A DNA stretch of 64,000 nt from Chamaesiphon minutus PCC 6605. GTDB taxonomy: Bacteria > Cyanobacteriota > Cyanobacteriia > Cyanobacteriales > Chamaesiphonaceae. The position numbers and the translations under genes are program-made. Below, piece after piece: positions 16,937-25,906 of the stretch (positions within the stretch are counted from its first letter, which is position 1; each line of letters begins with the position of its first letter). The notes under the pieces are model-generated. The model saw only the letters and a list, made by a program, of their open reading frames with translations. It searched no databases and was not told where the DNA came from. The stretch spans positions 2,170,001 through 2,234,000 of the forward strand of contig NC_019697.1 in assembly GCF_000317145.1 (NCBI RefSeq), in the 5' to 3' direction.

Positions 16937-19755
16937 GATCGGTTTTTTACCACAAAATCTTAGCACCGCTGGAATCTACTTCCCGCGCCAACCGCGATCG
17001 CTATTCGCAACTGTTTTTAGCACGGGGCGGTTATCTATTGCCCCTGGTGTTGGTGGTATTAGTCCTGCTCTGGGTGAAGTCATTAGCGATCGATGTCGAT
17101 CGTCATAATCAATATCTTGCCCACTTGCGCCAAATCCAAACCTTAGATGCGCGGATCGATCGCAATGTCTTGCAGGTACGGGATGGACTCTTAACTTATT
17201 ACGACCCAATTGTCAACGATTTAGCCCAGATTAACCGATTACAGACCGATCTCCAGCGTGCGCCCAGTTTTGTGGATGCAGATAGTCGCCAAGAACTCGA
17301 TCGGTTGTTGCAAACACAGCGCGATCTTTGGCAGCAGAAAGAAGAGTCGATCTTCAAGTTTCAATCGCAAAATGCGGTTTTAATTAACTCGTTGACCTAT
17401 TTCCCGATCGCGATCGCTGATATCACTAAAAGTACCACAGCCCCCGCCCTGAAGGAACGGTTGAATACCCTGCTGCGAGATATTTTGTTATTTAATCTCT
17501 CTACTGAGAAAACCTTAATTCCGCAAATCCAACGAGAAATTGCCCAGATCTCGACAACTGAAGGGACGACGATTAAAACGGTGTTGAGTCATGCCCAGAT
17601 TATTCTCAACAAACGCGATCGAATCAATGATTCAGTCAAGCTGATGATGGAATTGCCCACCGCCGCCAGCAGTGAAAAGCTGGCGATCGCCTACAATCAA
17701 CGCTATCAAGCCGCGATCGACACAACTAACAACTATCGACTCTGGTTTTATCTGCTATCGATCGTGCTGCTGGGGGGAATTGCGACTTGGATCTTGCTCA
17801 AAATTAGAGCCTATGCCGCAGCCACCGCACAAGCTGAGGAAAAATATCGCAGTATCTTTGAAAATTCCGTCACGGGGATCTGTCAGACGACTCCTGACGG
17901 TCGATTTCTCAGTGCCAATCCCGGACTGGCACAGATCTATGGCTATGAATCCGTCGCCGCTTTAATGGCACACGTAACAGATATCGATCGACAGATTTTT
18001 GTATTCCCAGAGCGACGGGCAGAGTTGCTGCGATTGCTGCAAACCCAAGGAGCGGTAGCGGATTTTGAGGCGCAAGTTTACCGCCAGGATGGCACGACGA
18101 TCTGGACTGTCGAAAATATCAGGTGCGTGCGCGATGCCAGGGGGAATCTCCGCTACTACGAAGGCACCGTCACCGACATTAACGCCCGCAAACAAGCCGA
18201 AGCAGCACTCCAAGAAGCTAAACTCGCAGCGGAAGTTACCAACCTTGCCAAGAGCCAGTTCTTGGCGAATATGAGCCACGAATTACGCACGCCGTTGAAT
18301 GCGATCATCGGCTATAGCGAGATGTCGATCGAAGAAATTACCGATCTGGGCATCCCCAGTTTGGTGCCAGACATCCAAAAGATCCACGGTGCGGGGCAGC
18401 ATCTGCTGGGGCTGATTAATAATATTCTCGATCTGTCTAAAGTCGAAGCAGGAAAGGTCGAACTCTTCCTCGAAACCTTCGAGATCGCGCCATTGCTAAC
18501 CGAGATCGCGGCGACAATGCGCCCCCTAGTGATGAAAAACCACAATACCTTAGTCATCAACTGTCCGCCCGATCTTGGCTCCATGCACGCGGACATCACT
18601 AAGCTGCGGCAGAGCCTGTTCAACCTGTTGGGTAATGCGAGCAAGTTTACCGAACATGGCACGATTACATTAGGCGCAAAGCGAGAAGCAACGGGTTGGC
18701 TCGCTTTTTCGGTCGCCGATACCGGAATTGGGATGAATCCAGATCAACAGGCAAAGCTATTTCAGTCCTTTACTCAAGCCGATGCCTCCACCACCCGCAA
18801 GTATGGTGGCACGGGCTTGGGATTGGTCATCACGCAGCAATTCTGTCAAATTATGGGGGGCGAGATCCAGGTGGCTAGCACCGCAGGCACGGGGACAACC
18901 TTTACGATTCGCTTGCCAGATCCAGTCGAGCCACTCTCGCCCGAACCAGCTAGTCAAAATGGACATCAACAGCCAAATATTATTACCACTCTAAGTACCT
19001 CAGTCGCTGGTGCCAGCACCATTCTGACGATCGATGATGACGCTAATGCCCGGGATCTGATGCAACGCTTTTTGATTCGATCGGGATATAACGCGATCGC
19101 CGCAGCCAGCGGCGCGGAAGGACTCCGCCTTGCCAAAGAACATTTACCCGCAGCCATTCTGCTAGATGTGAAAATGCCCGATCTAGATGGGTGGGGAGTC
19201 TTGAGTCGGCTCAAGTCCGATCCCGATCTCGCCGATATTCCCGTGATGATGGTCACAATTGAGGGCGATCGCGCCTTGAGCAGTGCCTTGGGAGCGGTTG
19301 ACTATCTGGTCAAACCCGTGGATTACGATCGGTTGATGACGCTGTTGGAGCCATATCAGACCAACTCAGCCCCCACATCCGTGATGGTAGTAGAAGATAA
19401 CTCCGAAAATCGGGAGATGATCTGCCGCCAACTAACCAAAGCCGGATGGCGAGTCTTGGCAGCCCAACACGGGATCGAGGCACTAGCACTGATGCAGACA
19501 GAAGAACCTGGAGTTATTTTGCTAGATCTGATGATGCCAGAAATGGATGGATTTGAGTTTCTGCGTCAACTTCGCCAACATCCGCAATGGCGATCGCTCC
19601 CCGTCATCGTCCTCACCGCCAAAGACTTGACTACCGAGGAACGTCAGTGGTTAGACAGTCAAACTCAACGCATTTACCAAAAAGGTGCCGGAAACAAACA
19701 AATCCTCGACGAAATCCGCACGTTAATCGCTTCGCATTCTTCCCAGCGGTGTTGA
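16933..19755 (+). CDS. DAHL-sensor hybrid histidine kinase with two receivers
   Basis: The 940-aa membrane kinase has: TM1 (about residues 33-50), an all-helical extracytoplasmic domain of the DAHL type ([21 protein letters not shown]), TM2 (about 273-291), a PAS domain (about 300-420), HisKA with phospho-acceptor His449 ([11 protein letters not shown]), a HATPase domain ([20 protein letters not shown]), and two receivers ([11 protein letters not shown] and [11 protein letters not shown]). The HisKA to HATPase part looks fully competent. Its ATG lies inside the stop of the cytochrome peroxidase gene, so the DAHL domain may read a redox or peroxide state in the same compartment. No output regulator is fused; the NarL-type regulator at 21747 or other receivers are possible partners. 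Confidence 0.88.
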   Translation: MRSVFYHKILAPLESTSRANRDRYSQLFLARGGYLLPLVLVVLVLLWVKSLAIDVDRHNQYLAHLRQIQTLDARIDRNVLQVRDGLLTYYDPIVNDLAQINRLQTDLQRAPSFVDADSRQELDRLLQTQRDLWQQKEESIFKFQSQNAVLINSLTYFPIAIADITKSTTAPALKERLNTLLRDILLFNLSTEKTLIPQIQREIAQISTTEGTTIKTVLSHAQIILNKRDRINDSVKLMMELPTAASSEKLAIAYNQRYQAAIDTTNNYRLWFYLLSIVLLGGIATWILLKIRAYAAATAQAEEKYRSIFENSVTGICQTTPDGRFLSANPGLAQIYGYESVAALMAHVTDIDRQIFVFPERRAELLRLLQTQGAVADFEAQVYRQDGTTIWTVENIRCVRDARGNLRYYEGTVTDINARKQAEAALQEAKLAAEVTNLAKSQFLANMSHELRTPLNAIIGYSEMSIEEITDLGIPSLVPDIQKIHGAGQHLLGLINNILDLSKVEAGKVELFLETFEIAPLLTEIAATMRPLVMKNHNTLVINCPPDLGSMHADITKLRQSLFNLLGNASKFTEHGTITLGAKREATGWLAFSVADTGIGMNPDQQAKLFQSFTQADASTTRKYGGTGLGLVITQQFCQIMGGEIQVASTAGTGTTFTIRLPDPVEPLSPEPASQNGHQQPNIITTLSTSVAGASTILTIDDDANARDLMQRFLIRSGYNAIAAASGAEGLRLAKEHLPAAILLDVKMPDLDGWGVLSRLKSDPDLADIPVMMVTIEGDRALSSALGAVDYLVKPVDYDRLMTLLEPYQTNSAPTSVMVVEDNSENREMICRQLTKAGWRVLAAQHGIEALALMQTEEPGVILLDLMMPEMDGFEFLRQLRQHPQWRSLPVIVLTAKDLTTEERQWLDSQTQRIYQKGAGNKQILDEIRTLIASHSSQRC

Positions 19756-19779
19756 ATACGAGCATGAGATATTCGCTCC

Positions 19780-20035
19780 GTTCCAGTTCCGCCAACGATT
19801 GAAATCGTGGCTAGTGATGCAAAGTCCGCCTACGCGGACTAAGAAATCCAGGTATTGCTGAATTTAATGTATGAAACCTCTGGTAGGGGCAATTCATGAA
19901 TTGCCCCTACCAGAGGTTCTAGAGATAGAAACGATCGCTTATCGTACTTGTATTCAGCAACGCCGAAATCCAGTCCGCGTAGGCGGACTTCGCATCATGA
20001 GCAGAGACTTTAGTCTCTAGGCTCTAGGCTCTAGG
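19780..20035. repeat. nested palindromic elements inside a GTCCGC hairpin
   Basis: The two arms of a GTCCGC-type hairpin (GCAAAGTCCGCCTACGCGGACT at 19818; AGTCCGCGTAGGCGGACTTCGC at 19971, each quoted in part) are split by about 130 bp. Inside is an element with inverted ends TTGCTGAAT/ATTCAGCAA, and at its centre a perfect 44-bp palindrome (19875-19918) whose half is AACCTCTGGTAGGGGCAATTCA. The right end carries three tandem TCTAGGC units. This accounts for the whole 344-bp gap between the two kinase genes; no gene is seen in it. Confidence 0.75.
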
Positions 20036-20099
20036 CTCTTCTTAGACGATCGAGATCGGGGATAAATTCATTGCCAAACTCTAAAATAATGTTCTAAAA

Positions 20100-21692
20100 A
20101 TGCTCCAAACTCGCCAAGTGCAGCACACACTAATGGCTTACCTCCGCCACGAACTCTGTACCCCGATCGATGCCACGATCGGTTACAGTGCCATGCTGCT
20201 CGAAGAGCTACAAACACAGCCAGACTCAATCTTCGTTGCCGATCTCCAAAAGATTCATGCCTGTAGTCAACAACTATTGACACTCGTAACGACAATTCTC
20301 GATCCAGTGCAACTGGAAATGAGCCAGATTGACGGCGAACTGAGTCGGTTTGGTGCCGAGCTAAGGATGGAACTACTCACGCCCCTAAGCACGATTATCG
20401 GCTACTGCGAGATGCTGTTAGAGGAAGCTCCAGCCGAATTGATTCCCGATCTAGACAAAATTCATACTGCGGCTCACCAGTTATTGAGCCTGGTAAATGA
20501 TATCGTCCATCTGGCCCAGCAACAGTTACAGCGGTTGACAACCCCAGATACTAATTCTCCACTACTTCTGGAACACCCAGCCACGGCGATCCTGCTGCGG
20601 AGCGCAACCACTACACTAGAAACGCTCGATCGAGAGTCTACCGTAACGCAATCACAGGGAGGGATGATTTTAGTAGTCGATGACAACCCGACCAATTGTG
20701 ACTTACTCTCGCGCCAATTAAAACGGCAAGGTTATACAGTCACAACGGCGACTAATGCCCGTCAAGCCTTACGCCTGCTCAAAGCGATCTCTTATGACTT
20801 GATTTTGTTAGATGCGATCATGCCAGAAATTGATGGGCTGGAGTTACTCCAGCAGCTCAAACAGGACGATCGATTCAAGCACATTCCGGCGATCGTCATT
20901 TCGGCTCTAGAAACGATCGATGTTGCAGTTAAATGTATCGAACTCGGTGCCGAAGACTACTTGCAAAAGCCCTGCAATCCGATCTTACTCCAAGCCAGGA
21001 TTGCTACCAGTTTAGAGAAAAAGCGACTGCGCGATCGGGAAATCCTCTACCGCCAACAAGTAGAACATCTGACCGCAACCGCCGCCGCGATCGAAGAACG
21101 CAACCGGATCGCCCGTGAGATTCACGACTCCTTAGGACATTCGCTGACGGCTTTAAACGTGCAGATGCAAGCTGCGGCAACCTTGTTGCTCACCGATCCG
21201 ACTCAAGCCCACTCGTTTCTGACTCAAGCCCAGCGGTTGGGTAAAACTGCCATGCAAGAAGTCCGAGAATCGGTCAGAGCACTGCGAACAGACGAACGCA
21301 CCGAACAGCCCTTCGCCGAAACGATCGCGGCTTTGGCAGAAGAGTTTCGGCAAGTTACAGGGATTACCCCGAACATTTGTCTTCGACTGACCCAACCTTT
21401 GTCTTTTTCCGTATCTAAAACCCTCTATCGGATCGTGCAAGAAACATTGACAAATATCTCCAAATATGCAGAGGCGACTCAGGTGCAAATTCACTCGATC
21501 GCCACCGAGCATCGGATCGACCTCAAGATTACCGATAACGGTCGCGGATTTAATGCTCACCAACAAACAACCGGATTTGGACTACAAGGAATGCAAGAAC
21601 GAGTCGCCGCACTCAACGGCAAGTTTCACCTAACAACCTCACCAGGATCTGGCTGCCAAATCCAAGTCGAACTTCCCCTGTCGCTCAATTAA
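20100..21692 (+). CDS. tandem HisKA-REC-HisKA_3 histidine kinase
   Basis: The 530-aa cytoplasmic protein starts with two consecutive HisKA-like helical hairpins. The first keeps the His (LRHELCTPIDATIGY, H17); the second has Met at that position (LRMELLTPLSTIIGY, M90). A receiver follows (ILVVDDNPTN, LLDAIMPEIDG, D238), then a NarL-type kinase core: HisKA_3 with H342 (EERNRIAREIHDSLGH) and a HATPase (DNGRGF, GFGLQGMQERV). No membrane segment is present. The N-terminal 320 residues are nearly the same as those of the ParA-fused protein at 25907. The NarL-type regulator 54 bp downstream is the likely partner. Two unrelated dimerisation/phosphotransfer types in one chain is unusual. Confidence 0.85.
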   Translation: MLQTRQVQHTLMAYLRHELCTPIDATIGYSAMLLEELQTQPDSIFVADLQKIHACSQQLLTLVTTILDPVQLEMSQIDGELSRFGAELRMELLTPLSTIIGYCEMLLEEAPAELIPDLDKIHTAAHQLLSLVNDIVHLAQQQLQRLTTPDTNSPLLLEHPATAILLRSATTTLETLDRESTVTQSQGGMILVVDDNPTNCDLLSRQLKRQGYTVTTATNARQALRLLKAISYDLILLDAIMPEIDGLELLQQLKQDDRFKHIPAIVISALETIDVAVKCIELGAEDYLQKPCNPILLQARIATSLEKKRLRDREILYRQQVEHLTATAAAIEERNRIAREIHDSLGHSLTALNVQMQAAATLLLTDPTQAHSFLTQAQRLGKTAMQEVRESVRALRTDERTEQPFAETIAALAEEFRQVTGITPNICLRLTQPLSFSVSKTLYRIVQETLTNISKYAEATQVQIHSIATEHRIDLKITDNGRGFNAHQQTTGFGLQGMQERVAALNGKFHLTTSPGSGCQIQVELPLSLN

Positions 21693-21746
21693 AGTCTAAT
21701 ATCCCATTCCTTTCCCCTTTCCCCTTTCCCCCTACCTCCTACCCCT

Positions 21747-22385
21747 ATGATTGGCTTACTACTAGTAGACGACCAAAGTTTGATTTGCCAAGGCTTGGCA
21801 GCAATTCTCGATCGAGAAGACGATCTGCAAGTACTTGGATGTGCAGAAAATGGACGAGCGGCGATTTCTCAGGTCGAATCTTTGCAGCCAGATGTAGTCT
21901 TGATGGATATCCGAATGCCCATAATGACGGGGATTGAAGCGACGCGGCTGATTGTCGATCGATTTCCCACCGTCAAGGTATTAGTTCTGAGTACATTTGA
22001 TGACGATCGTGATATTGCGCTATCGATGCGAGCAGGTGCCAACGGATATTTGCTCAAAGACATGCCTGCGCCAGAACTAGTTGGGGCGATTCGGTTAGTT
22101 CATCGTGGCTATACCCAAATGGCACCAGGACTGATGGAAAAGCTAGTCACAAATGTTGCCGATCCCGCCGATAGCATTCCTCCAGCCGAGCCAGCAGCCT
22201 TAAAACAAATACCAGCCAGAGAACGCGATGTCTTGCGGCTGATCGGGCAAGGCTGCACAAATCGCCAAATCGCCACTCAATTGAACCTCGCTGAAGGCAC
22301 TGTCAAAACCTATGTGACTCATCTGCTCAACCGTTTGGCACTTAGCAATCGATCGCAACTGGCTATTTTTGCTAATTCGTTTTAG
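21747..22385 (+). CDS. NarL/FixJ-family response regulator
   Basis: The 212-aa protein has a receiver domain (LLLVDDQSLICQGL; phospho-Asp in VVLMDIRMPIMTG; Lys in YLLKDMPAPELV) and a LuxR-type helix-turn-helix (ERDVLRLIGQGCTNRQIA...LAEGTVKTYVTHLLNRL). All catalytic residues are present, so it is a normal phospho-activated DNA-binding regulator. It directly follows the HisKA_3 kinase in the same orientation, the classical arrangement for NarL-type pairs. The short spacer contains a C/T-rich run (CCTTTCCCCTTTCCCC) and no strong promoter. Confidence 0.9.
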   Translation: MIGLLLVDDQSLICQGLAAILDREDDLQVLGCAENGRAAISQVESLQPDVVLMDIRMPIMTGIEATRLIVDRFPTVKVLVLSTFDDDRDIALSMRAGANGYLLKDMPAPELVGAIRLVHRGYTQMAPGLMEKLVTNVADPADSIPPAEPAALKQIPARERDVLRLIGQGCTNRQIATQLNLAEGTVKTYVTHLLNRLALSNRSQLAIFANSF

Positions 22386-22538
22386 CTTTCTACGACAAAC
22401 GCGATTTCTTCAAGAAATTGGGCTGGTGTCTCATTAGTGTAGCAGTTACTATAGTGGAGAGAGTTAGCTGTGCTGTAATTGTTATGAGTCTAATTGGAAC
22501 TGCGATCGAAGTAATCAGAACTTCGGTGTTGTAATTTT

Positions 22539-25500
22539 ATGGGATTCTTTGATACTGTCGCTAGATTGACAATAACGGAAGTTTTCAAGGCAGGTTTGGC
22601 TGAGGTGAATAGTCACCTGAATCCAGATGAGATGATAGTGCTGTTACAGCAAGCAGAAATAGCGGCAGATGAAGCACAACCAGAACTTGGTGGATTATTT
22701 CGGCGGATCGATCGTGATGGCGCGAATGGATATCAAAAGTTCCTAAAGTTTTTTCAGTCACGTTTGGTACAGAATGAGTTGCAGAGACCTTTTCAGAATG
22801 GTGGTAAGCCTAATGTAAAGATTCTAGTGGAGGTGTTTAAACGATCTGCATTCGAGCATCCCGAATCAGAGAATTACCTATCCGATTTGATGCCGTTGTG
22901 GATGGATGCGTTTGTTGAAAGCTATTTCGATCGCGTAGGAATTTGCTTTCAGGTGGCAAAGGAGCAATATCTGAAGCAATTGGCGCGGCGGGTAAATAAA
23001 GTAAAGTTTGTTGGAATGGCTGTGCCAGCAGGAGAGGTTGAAACGCAGAAGGGTTTAGTACAGATATTTGTCATGCCAGATGTGCGGGAAAAACGCAGTG
23101 GAGTAATAAATGACATAGATATTGATTATGGCTGTATTCTTGACTCTGCGCCCAAAGATTTGTCGAGCCAGGAATATCAAGAATTAAAGGGTTTTGTTCA
23201 ACAGAAAAATTTACTCCAAGAACAAAAACAATGGGCACTGCGAGATCGATCTGCTGCGCGAGTTTCAGCTCCAAAAGTTCTGAATTTGGCTCAGAAAAAA
23301 GTAGTGTTACTAGGCGCACCAGGTTCTGGAAAAACCATGTTGTCTAGCTATTTTGCCTTAATGCTGTGTCAAAGTACTCCAACTGAGATTAGCTTGGATG
23401 TAAAGGTCGAGTTGCCTATTTTTATAAGAATTCGAGATTGGATTTCAAAACCTGAACAAGGATTGTTGAGTTATTTACGTTGGGATGCGGAAGCGAATTT
23501 ATCCATCAACAATTTACCTTTGGGATTTTTTGAGCATTGGCTGGAGAGAGGGCAAGCATTAATTTTACTTGATGGGCTAGATGAGGTTGTAAATGAAGCC
23601 CAACAAAGTAAAGTGGTGGAAAAGATTGAGACATTTTTGCATCAATACCAGAACAATCCGGCGGTAATTACGTCACGTCCAGCAGGGTATCGAGAAGCTT
23701 TCAATCTCGATGAATTTCCCCACTATACGCTGGAATCCTTCGATGACAAGCAAGTGGCGACATTTATCGACCATTGGTATGACAGTCGGCTCAAGGATGA
23801 TAAGGCGCAAGCAGAACGGCGGAAGGTTGATTTGCAGAAGGCATTTGCCAGAAATGATCGGATTCGACTGCTGGCTAGAAATCCATTGTTATTGACACTT
23901 ATTACATTAATTCATCGTGATGGAGGTGAGTTACCTAAACAGCGTTACAAGCTCTACGAGAGAGCGGTGGAAATGTTGCTGATCCAGTGGGATTGTGCGA
24001 GAGATATCAAGCTCGATCCTAAGAATATTCTTTTCAAGTCAGAAGATTTATTGTATGTCTTAAAAAAAATAGCTTACTGGATTCATACTCAGGGCAGTAT
24101 AGGGGAAACAGAAGGTGGCACACTCATTGACAAGGATGAGTTAATGCGGCAGTTACGAACAGAAATTAAGATGCTAAAAAAATGCGAATCGCATGAAGCA
24201 ACGGCAGAAGCAAAAAGGTTTATCGATTTTATAAGAGAACGGACAGGTTTATTAAATGAACAAGGCATAGATTGCTATGCTTTCGTACATAAGACGTTTC
24301 AGGAATATCTAACAGCAGAGGAGATCTATGAGGCAGATGAATCGGGAGAGGATACAGAGATTATCGGGAGACATTTTCGGGAGTATGTACACGATCAACA
24401 TTGGCGAGAAGTTTTGTTATTACTGGTGTCGAAGCTGAAAGGTAAGAAAGCACAAAATGCGATTCAGACTGTTTTGGATGCTAATAGCAAGTATGAACAG
24501 TGGTTACATCGAGATTTACTTTTTGCAGGTTGGTGTCTGACAGAAGATCCATCTAGATTGACAATGGTAGCGGCGGATTGGGTGGGGGAAATACTCGATC
24601 GATTGGTTGATTTAGAGGTTGAAAATTCCGATCGGATTGGTAGCAGAATTAGAAGCGAAGTAGAAAAGATTCTATATTGCTTTGGTGAAACAAATTCAGA
24701 AGTTGATGTGTGGGAGAAGTTGCAAGCGAAAGGAGATCGGATCGATCGTTTTCAACGCTAAAATTTCAGGCTGCTTTGGGAAAAGAAACAGAAGCGATCA
24801 ATATATTGGTCAATTTATTGGAAAATCAACATGGTGTTACAAGCCTTCTTGCTGTACAAATATTAGTAGAATTAGAATGTAAAAATGAGAAAGTGGTAAG
24901 TTGTTTATTAGGTTTATTAGAGAGTGAGCAACGTTTTATTTTCGTTCACGCTGCAAAAATATTGTATCAGTCAGGCAACTCTAAAGATAAGGTGGTTCAG
25001 CGTTTTCTCTTGATGTTGGACAATGAAGATTCCGTTACCCGTATTGGAGCCGCACAGATCCTAGTTCAACTAGGAAATACTGGTGAGCAGGTTATAAGTA
25101 GTTTAGTCTCCTTACTGGGAGATGAAAACTTCCATGTGCGCTCCAATGCCGTATCAGAATTGGGTCAATTAGGGAGTACTGGTAAGCAGGTGATAAGCCG
25201 TTTAGTTGACTTACTGAATGATGAAAACTCCACTGTACGCTTTATTACAGCAGAAGCATTAGGTAGATTAGGAAATGCTGATCCGGAAGTGGTAAATCAT
25301 TTACTTCCCTTACTTGTTGATACAAATTCTTCCTTACGTTCTAGTGTTGCGGAAGCATTAGGTAGATTAGGAAACGCTAGTTCGGAAGTGGTAAATCGTT
25401 TACGTCCCTTGCTTATCGATCAAAGCTCATCTGTTCGCTCTAGTGCTGCGGAAGCGTTGATTAGATTAGGAACTGTTGATTCAGAAGTAGTAAATGTTTT

Positions 25501-25681
25501 GCTATCTTTACTCCAAGATGAAAGCTCGTTTGTGAGATTTCCTGCGGCGGAAGTATTAGGTCGATTAGCTAAAACCTCAGATACAATTCGCACCAACGTG
25601 GTGCAATGGGTGGAACAACATCCGAATGACGATCAAATTGGTAGTGCGATCGATTGTTTATGGTCGATTGTTGTTGAATAA
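22539..25681 (+). pseudogene. NACHT-HEAT STAND NTPase, apparently frameshifted at 24735-24744
   Basis: The first frame (22539-24761, 740 aa) has an N-terminal helical domain, a NACHT NTPase (P-loop LLGAPGSGKTML, residues 258-268; Walker B LILLDGLDEV) and the NACHT C-terminal motif FVHKTFQEYLTAEE. The second frame continues as at least six HEAT repeats (VRSSAAEALIRLG-like units) to 25681 but lacks its own convincing start. GATCG is tandemly duplicated at 24735-24744; removing one copy joins the frames as KGDR-SFSTLKFQAALGKE, giving a protein of about 1045 aa. Cyanobacterial NACHT-HEAT proteins are usually single chains, and bacterial NACHT proteins are often antiphage defence factors. An inactive or switchable allele, or a sequencing error, are the alternatives. 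Confidence 0.75.
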
Positions 25682-25732
25682 ATGATAGTGAGGTTCGATC
25701 GATAAGTACGATCGATCGAATCTAGTACTGCT

Positions 25733-25766
25733 AAAAACCCGACTTTTTTGAAAAAGTCGGGTTTTT
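25733..25766 (+). terminator. rho-independent terminator after NACHT-HEAT
   Basis: AAAAACCCGACTTTTT pairs with AAAAAGTCGGGTTTTT across a TG loop, giving a strong stem ending in a T run 51 bases after the HEAT stop codon. Confidence 0.85.
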
Positions 25767-25807
25767 GTCCTCTCAGTTTTACTCGATCGGTAGTCAAAGT
25801 CAGAACA

Positions 25808-25850
25808 AGTCAGTCACAAGTTAGGTTTTAACTTAGTTAGTGGTGGAGTT
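25808..25850 (+). promoter_or_regulatory. 11-bp direct-repeat element (copy E)
   Basis: AGTCAGTCACA (25808) and AGTTAGGTTTT (25819) are followed by AACTTAGTTAGTGGTGGAGTT. The AACTTAG box begins 11 bp after the last repeat, that is one turn less than in copies A, C and D, so the helical phase is kept. It precedes the HisKA-REC-ParA gene. Confidence 0.55.
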
Positions 25851-25906
25851 TACTAGAGCTATGGCATTGCTCAACTCCCAACGCCACAACCAAAGGTATT
25901 CCAAAC

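Noticed and set aside
24710-25681. HEAT-repeat protein as an independent gene starting at GTG 24710
   Set aside because: The first 14 codons are an out-of-frame reading of the NACHT gene, there is no ribosome site, and a 5-bp duplication explains the frame change better.
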